A program made the translations under genes and the position numbers. A DNA stretch of 64,000 nt from Chytridium lagenaria (taxonomy: Eukaryota; Chytridiomycota; Chytridiomycetes; Chytridiales; Chytridiaceae). The stretch is taken from the NCBI GenBank assembly GCA_025449115.1, contig JAHLKC010000050.1, forward strand, positions 1 through 64,000, written 5' to 3'. Below, one piece after another: positions 54,886 through 64,000 of this stretch (positions within the stretch are counted from its first letter, which is position 1; every line of letters starts with the position of its first letter). The notes beneath the pieces were generated by a model that saw only the letters and a list, made by a program, of their open reading frames with translations, had not been told where the DNA came from and made no database searches.

Positions 54886-56641
54886 ATGTCATTACTATCA
54901 TCATCATCATCATCAAGATGGTTATTATCATCACTAGTAGCATCATCAAGATTATTAGCAAGGAAGAGTATTATTAATACTATGAGTAGTACTATGAGTA
55001 GTACTATGAGTAGTACTGCATCTACTACTCCTCCTACTCCTATTACTACGACTACTAGTATTCCATCTACTACTACTACTACTAGTACTACTACAAATAC
55101 TACTACAATCAACTACACTACACTGCTGCATTCACTCACAGGAATACTCACTGGATCGCATCTCAAGAACCATTCACTGCATGATGCTCTATACGACATG
55201 AGGTGGATGATGGACCGTATCATCACATCAAGGCATTCCACTCCTTCTCCTCCTCCCTCTTTTTCTTCTTCTCTTTTATCCATTCCTTCTACCACCACTA
55301 CAACTACTACTACTACTCCATCTACTACAACTTCAACGACTACCGCTCTTTTAAACAAGATGCATTCCAATCCACACAGCGAGAATGCGTTAATCAGTGT
55401 ATTGAGTCTGTTGCTTCCATCGGAACTCTCAAGGCTGACTGCTTGGGTCAATGACAGAGCTCTCAGGCACAAACCTCTGCAGTATATACTAGGTGAGTTT
55501 ATCTTAACCAGAGTTGATCTCTTGCTCGAGGGTCTGTCTGTCTGAGTGGGTGGCAAAGTAAAGTCTATATAATGACTATAGAGTAATATAATGATGGTCG
55601 CCTACGCTAGTTATATTCTAGTGACTATTCTTTCCTACTTTTCACTCTGCAAATACCACCTACTCTTATACTCACCATTCTTAATGTCCTCTCCTCTAAA
55701 ATCAGGATCACAACCCTTTGCAGGCCTAGACATTGCCGTCAGACCACCCACGCTCATTCCACGCTGGGAGACAGAAGAGTGGACTCTCCGTCTCATCACT
55801 CTCCTCAAAAAACACCATCAATCCTTCAACACTGACCTCCGTTCCACCTCTCCAACCTACTCTCCTCCACCCTCACCATCCACAACACCATCCACAACAC
55901 CACCACTCCCCCACGTCGGCCGTCTCCGCATCCTCGACCTCTGCACAGGCTCAGGCTGCATCGCCCTCGCCCTCGCCCATCACCTTGGTCAACCCACCTC
56001 CCCAACCCCATCCCCCCCAGACGAACAAACCCTAACCACCCACGGCGCCATCCCCAACACCATCATCGGTGTCGACATTTCCAAACGCGCTCTCCAACTC
56101 GCCCGTCTCAACACCCGTCGCAATCCACCCCCTCTTCCTTCTCTCTCCTCTTTTTCCAAAACGATCTCATGACCCCCTCCATGTCTTCTTGGTCCGCGTT
56201 GGGCGTCAACACGTGTTTACGACAACCCGTTCAGTTTGATATCATTGTCTCGAACCCGCCTTACATTCCATCAAAAGATTATGAGGCGTTGGATGAGTCG
56301 GTGACGTTGTGGGAGGACCGTGCGGCGCTTGTTCCATCAGCGTTGGAGGCCGCGAGTGGGGTCGAGTTTCATCAGAGGGTGTTGGGAGATTGCCGGGGAG
56401 GTGTTGGATCGACGTGTGGATATTCCAAAAAGACGTGCCGAGGCTTGTCATGGAGGTTGCTGCTGATGATGAGGAGGAACATGACCATGGAAATATCGGC
56501 GGTACTGGGAGGAAATCCATGGGGCAAGGGAATGTCGTCAAGGGTTTGATGGAAATGGCTGGGTTTCAAAGAGTCGAGGTGTGGAGGGATTTGGCGGGGA
56601 GGGTGAGAGCTGTGGCGGGGTTTGAGTTGCAGACTTTGTGA
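54886..56641 (+). CDS. PrmC/HemK-type release-factor glutamine methyltransferase
   Basis: Methylates the GGQ glutamine of class I release factors, here probably in mitochondria. ATG 54886 opens a Ser/Arg-rich, acid-poor N-terminus (MSLLSSSSSSRWLLSSLVAS) typical of mitochondrial targeting. A long Thr/Ser tract follows, then ALRHKPLQYILG. The intron is at 55493-55705. Exon 2 has LIPRWETEEW (usual form PRPETEE), the SAM-binding motif RILDLCTGSGCIALALAHH, GVDISKRAL and, after a frame break near 56,155, DIIVSNPPYIPSKDYEAL with the catalytic NPPY. The C-terminus (LVMEVAADDEEEHDHGN; GFQRVEVWRDLAGRVRAVAG) fits the family. Stop at 56641. An A5 run at 56,437 breaks frame once more. Thr/Ser expansions make it longer than usual. 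Confidence 0.88.
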
Positions 56642-56644
56642 TGG

Positions 56645-56905
56645 TAGGGATTGTTGGGGAGGCGTTGGATCGACGCGTGGATATTCCAAAAGACGTGCCG
56701 AGGCTTGTCATGGAGGTTGCTGCTGATGATGAGGAGGAACATGACCATGGAAATATCGGCGGTACTGGGAGGAAATCCATGGGCAAGGGAATGTCGTCAA
56801 GGGTTTGATGGAAATGGCTGGGTTTCAAAGAGTCGAGGTGTGGAGGGATTTGGCTGGACGGGTGAGAGCTGTGGCGGGGTTTGAGTTGGAGGCTTTGTGA
56901 TGGTT
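56645..56905 (+). pseudogene. Tandem duplicate of the PrmC 3' end
   Basis: About 261 bp repeating 56384-56644 with few differences. It re-encodes the C-terminal 80 or so codons of PrmC after that gene's stop, with no promoter or start. Copy 2 has AAAA and GGG where copy 1 has AAAAA (56,437) and GGGG (56,520), so the two copies keep frame in complementary halves. Confidence 0.8.
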
Positions 56906-57798
56906 ATTTTTTCATATTTATTTTTTTTTTTTGGGGGGGGGGGGCGGGGCTGGTTAGATAAATGTTGTTTTTTATATTTACTTTTCTTTTGAGTGGTTGG
57001 GGTTAGATGAGTGAGATTTTTGATAGATATTCTTGTACCCTTCTAGTTTTTTTTTTTCCTTTTGTTTTTTTATATATTACTATCAACGTATCCATCTCAG
57101 TGTTGCTTTATCAAACATATAAAATCATATTCATCACTTGTTCGATTCACGCATTATATCAGTTGAGACTCGCGTTCGGCGAATTCTACATTGCAAACGA
57201 ACACCGTCTCACTCCAAAACTTGATGCAAGCCAGCTTTTAAGGATGAAGAATGAAATCATGCTCGTCTCTTCATTACGACATTTTGGTCGCTTCAAACAA
57301 TGAAAAATGAAATCATGCTCGCGGCTTATAATGAACAAAACCGACATGTTCACGCCTCTTCAAACCATGAAAAATGCGCAGGCCGCTTTTAATGATCAAA
57401 AACGACATTTCCCCCCACCTGTCAAACGATGAAAAATGAAATCATGCTTGCGGCTTCTAACGATCAAAAACGACATTTTCACCTGTTCAAACAATGAAAA
57501 AATATGCTCACCGATTCGGTTCTATTGATCAAACCGACATTTTTCTTTTTCGAGTTGATCAAAAAAAAAACAAAAACAAAAAACAAAACCTTGGGCAGCG
57601 TATTTCCTTGTGCAAGAGTATATATGCAATGTATATATTTATGGAGATAAGCAGACCGCCAAAAACTTGGATGGAACAAACAAATACAAACATATTAAAG
57701 AATGGCCAACCGAGGGTTCGAAACCAAAAAAAAAAACAGAGTGTTCAAAAAAAAAAACGCCAAAAAAACACGCAAGATAACAAGTCACACATGTTTTG
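56906..57798. repeat. Intergenic with degenerate 60-66-bp minisatellite
   Basis: From about 57,297 to 57,545 a unit containing AAAC(A/C/G)ATGAAAAAT..., GCGGCTT.TAA.GA(A/T)CAAAA and CGACAT recurs about four times (starts near 57297, 57364, 57424, 57489). A G run (about 11) lies near 56,934-56,945. The rest is AT-rich. No gene is supported. Confidence 0.6.
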
Positions 57799-60700
57799 TT
57801 ATTTAGGGGGAATGGAAGCAGGATTCCGAACAGTGGATTGGGCAGAGCACGCTGCAACCACCATGTTTCGTTCCTTCTCCTCCTTCTCCTTTCGTATCTT
57901 CTCCAACCGTTCCTCATACACTTGTCGCATCTTTTGCTCAACGTCCTGAAACTACAAACACGGTCAACCAAAAAATCAGTAAACGTGTCATCAACAACCA
58001 TAAAAAAAACCAACACCAAAACCGCCAACAACAAAAAACATCAAAGAACACATACATCTTCCAAGATAAGTTGAAAATCTCGTTTCGACAATTTAAACAA
58101 CGTCGTATGCGACGAAGCCTTTATGGTCGCACTCCTCGTCGACTGATCCAACAACGCCACCTCCCCAAAAAAAGCCCCATCCGTCAACGCCCCAACAATA
58201 TTCCCATTCACCACAATATCCACCGTCCCATGTTCAATAAAATACATATCATTCCCAGGCTCGCCTTGCTGGAAAATAATGTCACCGTCAATGTAGTATT
58301 CAGGGATAAGCACATCAGCGACTCGCGATACAAACGCGTCGTTACGACCATCATTTGCTCTCGCCGGAGAAAGGGAACGCGGGCGAGAAGATCACGGAGA
58401 TTATGGATGGCGATTTCCTACCATCACATAACGTTAGCCATCCCCATGTTTTGTTGAAACCAAAAAAGTCACAACGGTGTTTCAAGAAAAGCGCGGAAAT
58501 GGAAGGAAAATCACCTGTCGTAATGGTGCATTGAGCTCGCTCAAAATAGAGGCCTTGTCAAAGTATTTCCCGCGATACTTTAACTTAAAGTACTTTCTCA
58601 CCCTCCTTCGAACGTCTGACGACAGTTTTCGTTCCTCCATAAATTCATTCACTTCATCAATTTTTTCCTAATGGTATGTCAGAAAAATACGACGATTGGC
58701 TAGAGTGTGTTTTTTTTTTGGACTGACCTTGAACTTTCTACCAGAAGTGTCGAGACCCAAGCTGAAAGTGGATATTGTACCGACGAGAGCAGCATAAAGC
58801 AATGCACCTATCAGTACAGCGACAATGGTGGCTGCCTGTTCCAAAGCGTCCGAAGGTCTTGGATGAAGTCGTTAAAAAAAAATTCCGCTGAAAAGAGGGG
58901 GGGGGGGGTATGCAATAATAAAAAAAAAAGAAAAAGACCAACTTGCATGCAAATCCAAAAAAAGACAAACTTACTTATACCCCGTAACAGGAAACGTATT
59001 AGCAACAGAATTAAAGAAAGCCACGTATACTGCGAATAAACAGGCTGACTCAACAAATATCTCAACGCATCCAACTTTTCGGTTCATACCTTGTAATCTT
59101 TCCAAAAAAAAGATCACACAAGCATGCAATTGCAGGAACAAGAGCAACAACCCCGCAAACAAAAACACATTCATAAAGGATCCTCCAACCCTTAACTGTC
59201 TCTGCAACTTTCTAGCAAGTTGTTGCAGAATAGGGTTACGGCTGAATATCCCTATAGAGTTGCGCGTGTAGAACAGGAATACGAGCAGAAAATTCTCGGG
59301 AAACTCCATGCCGAGGTGATTGTTCATCCTTAATGCAACAAAGTACCATGGGAACGCGCCTATGATATCCCAGGGTAAGCTACGGCGCTGAAGGCGTCAT
59401 GGAGCAAGGAAACTAGGTTAGTCTCGTGATCATTAGAAAATGTTGGAGTAAAAAACGCGATAGGCATACCAGATAGAGCCTCATTGACTTTCTTGACGTG
59501 AGTGTAAACAGTGTCCCTGAGCCAGCCAGTTTTCTCGTGTAAAGTCTCCTGACGATGTCCAGCATCATGATGGAGGAGATGAGAATGGTGGCCAGTGGAA
59601 TATTGGCATCAAAGTCAAAAAAACGATCAAAGGCGTGAAGATCAAGACGGACATGAGAAAAACTAAACACCAATTAAGCCAACGTGGCGAAAGTAAAGAA
59701 AACGAAAACTTAGTAAGGGTGATACTTTGGATCATGGCTAAGGTTTTATCTTGAAGCGGCAAGCAAAAATTCAAATTCAACTTACATATGGAGCAAAACT
59801 CCCACCAAACTACAAACTCGGAATGGGGATGAAACCCCCAAAATTCATCTGACGAAAGTCCCGCAATGTAAAGGAGGTGAAACTGCCTCTGCACTGACCC
59901 TTTAAATCTCTCCCCAAACTCATTATACATTGCCGAATGGAACAACTCTAGTAATACGCCCAAAACAACCCTCCCTGCCTAGAATCCTCATCCGGTTTGG
60001 TTGGAAGTTCCTTTTTAATAGCAGGGGTTGAGGGCTCTAGCGTCTTCTTTATACTCTTGGAATCCTTTGAGGTTTTGGAGAATTTGGAAGCCTTGGATTC
60101 ACGAGGTTGTGAGTCAGGTTCCTCAAATCATCTGGGGTCATATGCGAAGCTGTTCGGCATATCGCAAGTTCATTTCTATCGGAATTTGGAAGTTCGGTAG
60201 GCTTTAACGAAACTTCCACAGCCATGTCCTGATCGTCTTCATCAAACTGATTCAATACTTCGTTGGGAGGTTCAAGCTTTCGGATGTGAGCAAACCCGTC
60301 TTTCCTTATAGGATGTCGTAGCGACGAGTTGGGGAAGAATTTTGTGCCAGGAGGACGGAAGGGTTGAAAGCGGGAATCATTTGTGCTATCTGCATCGTCC
60401 GACGAGATGTTGGAGGCGACTTCTAAAGCTTCTTGAACATCTTCCATGACTTGATCGTGACCTATTTCGAGCGTGTAAGATATTCAACATCAACATCGTA
60501 AAACACTCACTGAGGGTCCTGAGGTTGCGATGCGAAAGTTCTTTATGTCAAGAGGGGAGCAAAAAGATTCGTTAGATGCCAAATAGAAGAGCAGAGTAAG
60601 TCTTAAAACATACCGCGCTGAGATTTATTTCCTGATGTCAAATGATGCGTGTCCTTACCATCACTCTCTTGCTCACTCATCCGTGACTGTATTTGCAGCC

Positions 60701-61310
60701 CTGAGGTGGTGGCCGATATTGACGAACCGCTAACGTCCCCTATCTCAACAGCCTTTACAGGTATCACAATAGAGTCCTGCATTGACGCTTTCCTAAACAT
60801 CACTGGAAGTAAACTAGACGGCCGCCTCGACGCAGCCCCCTTCATAGGTCCAGGAAGTTGATAAGCCGATCCATGAAGACTGTTCATACTGTTGACGGAA
60901 TGACCACTCATATTTGACATATCCATCAGGCTCCGTCTCCGGCTTCTTCGTCTCTCCGATCCTGGACCCGCATCGACGGATTTAAACGACATGAAGGATG
61001 GTCCTGATTCCAAAGGGTACCCTGCGCTCGCCATAGCGATCTCGACGTACGAGTCCATCATCACATTCGCTGTTGACAGTGTGCTCGGCTTTCTTCCAGG
61101 AGGTGGTTGAATGGGTGCGGGACTAAGGGCATGGTTTTGAGAGACTGGAGCCAACGCTGCAAGTAACCCGTCTGTATCTCGATCAGGCAGAAGCTTGCCG
61201 TCAGTCAAAGCAGAGACCAATATCTTTTCTGTCTCATGTTGCAGCTTGTTCAAAACCTCTTGATGACGCTTAAGACGCCTTAACAGCTCCGTTCCACGAC
61301 TGTCGGTCAT
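57799..61310 (-). CDS. Cyclic-nucleotide-binding ion channel
   Basis: A six-helix cation channel with a C-terminal cyclic-nucleotide-binding domain. From ATG 61310: a Ser/Arg-rich cytosolic N-terminus, then HPHSEFVVWWEF before S1, then helices WCLVFLMSVLIFTPLIVF, IPLATILISSIMMLDIVRRL and GSFMNVFLFAGLLLLFLQLH. The pore is NSVANTFPVTGYKPSD, followed by S6 (ATIVAVLIGALLYAALVGTI). The C-linker is KYFKLKYRGKYFDKASIL. The CNBD has IFQQGEPGNDMYFIEHGTVD and the phosphate cassette FGEVALLDQSTRSATI with Glu and Arg intact, so it should bind cAMP or cGMP. At least six short introns are visible, and several frame breaks lie near 59,960-60,140. The filter lacks GYG. The N-terminal 400 residues could be a separate gene. 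Confidence 0.85.
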
Positions 61311-61814
61311 GACTTCCACACCCCCAAGATTCGCTTCCTTAACTCCGTCTTTTTTTTATTTCTACAATGAAACCGTGGTGTAGAGAATGGGATGTGATAC
61401 TATTATCGATTTAGCACGGAAGATGGATGAGCATCACCCAAGGTGGCTATCGTAGAACCAAAGAAAATCATCAAGTGGGAATTGGTGACTTTCCGTTGTG
61501 AGAATCTCCTAATCTAGCATCATGTCCCGAACATCCCCTGCCGTCTTTGCGAATGGCAATCTTCCATGGTTTTCATTGAAGAAAATCTCCTCAAACAGGA
61601 AAACACCACTGGTGGAAATAATGACTACTTCCTCTGTCCCTCCTGGCTCTGCTCATTCCTAAAACGGTAACAGAAAAAGAATGTGACGGGTTTAAAAAGA
61701 TCGCCTCTTGCTCTATTATCTCAAAGCGGAAAAAAAGAGGGGTAGTCGATGATGGAAAATATATTGAATTGGAATTACATAAATGACGGGGTTGGGGCTA
61801 AACACTCCAAAGCT
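61311..61814. other. Intergenic
   Basis: Between the channel's start and the copper ATPase's stop, both on the minus strand. It probably holds the channel promoter. No gene is seen. Confidence 0.5.
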
Positions 61815-64000
61815 TTACGCAACAACCTTGATTTCCGATCCCTCAGTCTCCGGAATTTTAGGTCCACGGAAACTCTTTAACAGCAAACTACTTCCAATAA
61901 CACAAACGCTGCTCGCCGCCATCATCAGACCTGCCATCCACGGTTGAAGCACCAATTTTGTAAAAGGGTAAAGAGCGCCTGCTGCTATTGGAATTCCCAA
62001 CAGATTGTATACGAGCGCCCACATTAAATTCCAACGCACTCTCCGCATCGTCAGAGAGGATAACTCTTTGAAAATTACGACGTCGAACACGTTGGATCGC
62101 GTCAATATCACGGATGCGGAGTCCTGGGCAACCTCAGACCCGCTTCCGATGGCAATACTTTGTGTTTCAAAAAAAAAACAAAAAAAAAAAAAACGATAAA
62201 ATTAGGAAATCATTATCAAGCTCTTTTCAAAAACTCAGGTTAACGGAATAGATAAAATGTGATAGTTTTCAATAAAGGTAAAGAGATCTAACACGAAGGG
62301 ACGAATCATGACGTAATAAAACGAAAATCACATACCCAACATCCGATGCGGCCAAAGCAACAGCGTCGTTAATTCCATCACCAACAAAAGCAACCTGACT
62401 CTTCTCGGCAAGTTTTATTCTTGCAAGAAACCTCTGGGTCCAGTTGTCTCTCAGAAGGTTTGCCTGGACCTTTAAACCCTTTACCCTCTCCGACTTCTCC
62501 TCCGGCCGGAGACCTGCCCACACGTTGGATACAGGAATGCCAATCCTTCTCGCAATAGCGTGGAGCAGTCTTTGCCGAATCCCCAGTGATCATATGCACT
62601 TGAATACCAGCAGCTTGAAGAGCGCGAATGGCGGAAACGGAGGATTCTCTTGGAGCGTCGCTGATTCCAAAAGCAGCTACCACAAATCCTTGGAGTGGTT
62701 TAAGTTGCAATACTCCACCTCATTATTAGATTCGACTAATGGAAGCAGTGCCACGTAAACACCCGTGCAGCATTGATCCTCCCATTCATCCACTTTGTTT
62801 TCTCACTTGATGGGGAGGGTCTACAGTCAAGCCGTTCTTTTCCATCCATTTTCGGTTTCCCAAAATGATTGCGAATCCACTGCTTTGCCATTCCATGTAA
62901 AATCTCCTGAAAGACCTAAACCGGGTGTCTCGGAAAGATTTTTTGCGGTTAACTGTGATATTTCAGCTGATTCACTTTTCTTCTCAATATACGACACCAC
63001 CGCCTTGGAAAGTGGATGGTTACTTGTCGTCGCCAAGTTCCATGTGAGAGACCAGAAAAGAAGAGGCGTGCAAACCGACTGGACGTTTGGATTCAGGTAA
63101 ACCTCTGCAACCAATGCCTTCCCCTCTGTTAAAGTTCCGGTTTTGTCGAAAGCGATGCACCGAATACTCTCCATCTTCTGCATTGCGGCACCACCCCCGC
63201 TGACTAAAATGTTCTTTCTAGCCGCCACGCCCGTCGACACCATAACAGCTGTGGGTACCGCTAATCCTAAAGCGCAAGGACAGGCTACGACGAGAACAGC
63301 GACGGCGAATTCTATGGAAAGGCTGACAAAGTTGGTGGCCGGATCTCGTGTGATCATTCGGCCAAAGGATATCCATAAAATGAAGGTTACCAGCGCAATG
63401 CATAGCACTGCAGGAACAAATATTCTGCTTATCGAGTCTGCGACATTCTGTATCGGCGCTCGTTTAGACTGAGCATCTTCTACCAAACGTGCAATCTGCG
63501 AAACAAAAGTATCTATGATGAAATGATTTAGTTGTGGTCTCCAAAAACATTCCAATTAAATTATACAGCAATAGTCTCACCATTTCCTGCCTTGTTGACT
63601 TTCATCAAGACGATACTGGTGGAGTTCATTGATCCCCCAATAACAGCGTCCCCCGGATTTTTGTCCACAGGCATGGGTTCTCCCTGTAAGAAGAGCTTCA
63701 TCAACAGCAGTGCGACCGCGAACGATGAAGCCATCTGCGGGAAACCTTGCCCCCGCTGGAACCTTTAAAATATCCCCGACTTGAATCGACATTAAAATTA
63801 AACGTAAAAGTTATCACACACCTTGTACAAGCTTGATGCTGATTTGACGCTCGCCAGTCACCTTGAAGCCATCAGATTCTTTCTCCGACGCTTCATGCTG
63901 AATTAATATGGCCGTAGGTGGGGTGAGCTTGACTAGCGCCTCAACAGCATCTGATGTTCGCCCTTTTGCGTAAACCTCCAAATACTTTCCAAGAATCACA
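61815..64000 (-). CDS. Copper-transporting P1B-type ATPase, 3' part
   Basis: Pumps copper across the Golgi or plasma membrane using ATP. The window holds the C-terminal two-thirds. The N-terminal metal-binding domains and first helices lie beyond 64000. Visible parts: actuator domain (GDILKVPAGARFPADGFIVR; VDEALLTG), the transport motif CPCALGLAVPTAVMVSTG in helix 6, the phosphorylation site FDKTGTLTEGKALVAEV, SNHPLSKAVVSYI (HP motif), IQVHMITGDSAKTA, QVAFVGDGINDAVALAASDV, and the last helices (WNLMWALVYNLLGIPIAAGA; LMMAASSVCVIGSSLLL). The CPC identifies the Cu subgroup (CCC2/ATP7/CopA). Stop at 61815. An intron precedes the last helices (about 62,160-62,335). Frame breaks at about 63,677 and 62,578 are single-base. 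Confidence 0.93.

Noticed and set aside
54879..55112. Minus-strand Val/Asp-rich ORF
   Set aside because: Antisense shadow of the Thr/Ser tracts in the PrmC gene.
57494..57949. Plus-strand 151-codon Lys/Asn-rich ORF
   Set aside because: Low-complexity sequence running into the antisense of the channel's last exon.
31456..64000. Bacterial contamination (deformylase, PrmC, Cu-ATPase)
   Set aside because: These genes contain GT-AG introns and lie between clearly eukaryotic genes.

Overview
The window reads as nuclear DNA of an early-diverging, zoospore-forming fungus (chytrid-like). Genes are dense, on both strands, and split by short GT-AG introns of roughly 50-110 bp. A UNC119 homologue, a cyclic-nucleotide-binding ion channel, a NudE dynein regulator and an MCM9 helicase sit together. 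That set fits a flagellated fungus and not a yeast or mushroom lineage. Mitochondrial proteins (complex I subunit, peptide deformylase, PrmC/HemK methyltransferase) indicate aerobic mitochondria. The organism assignment is inference.

Layout. (1) 1-2.9 kb: mosaic of dispersed and tandem repeats. (2) 2.9-12.3 kb: gene-poor, with one probable multi-exon hypothetical gene (5.3-6.9 kb) and a coiled-coil fragment. (3) 12,306-27,988: a complete 15.7-kb Ty3/gypsy chromovirus on the minus strand, with 973-bp LTRs differing at one base and a 4-bp target duplication. (4) 28.4-30.7 kb: older retroelement debris, a minus-strand Gag/protease fragment abutting the plus-strand 3' end of a decayed relative of the same chromovirus. 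(5) 31.4-64 kb: gene-rich. In order: C2H2 transcription factor (+), NudE (-), PIN/ECM3-type carrier (-), MCM9 (-), complex I accessory subunit (-), a protein with a triplicated exon (-), UNC119 (-), RasGEF (+), peptide deformylase (+), subtilisin-like protease (+), PrmC/HemK (+), cyclic-nucleotide-binding channel (-), and a copper P-type ATPase (-) cut by the right edge.

The most unusual item is the retrotransposon. Between RNase H and integrase its pol carries a complete AP endonuclease (ExoIII/APE1-type) domain with all recognisable catalytic residues. Just before it lies a segment resembling an ASCH (PUA-like) domain. The element also has about 2.2 kb of unrecognised coding sequence upstream of Gag and an extra segment between the integrase core and the chromodomain.

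A caution applies throughout. Many conserved host genes, and the retroelement, show single-base frame breaks, several at homopolymers. Uncorrected assembly indels are the simplest explanation, so gene models are given as spans and not as exact exon joins.
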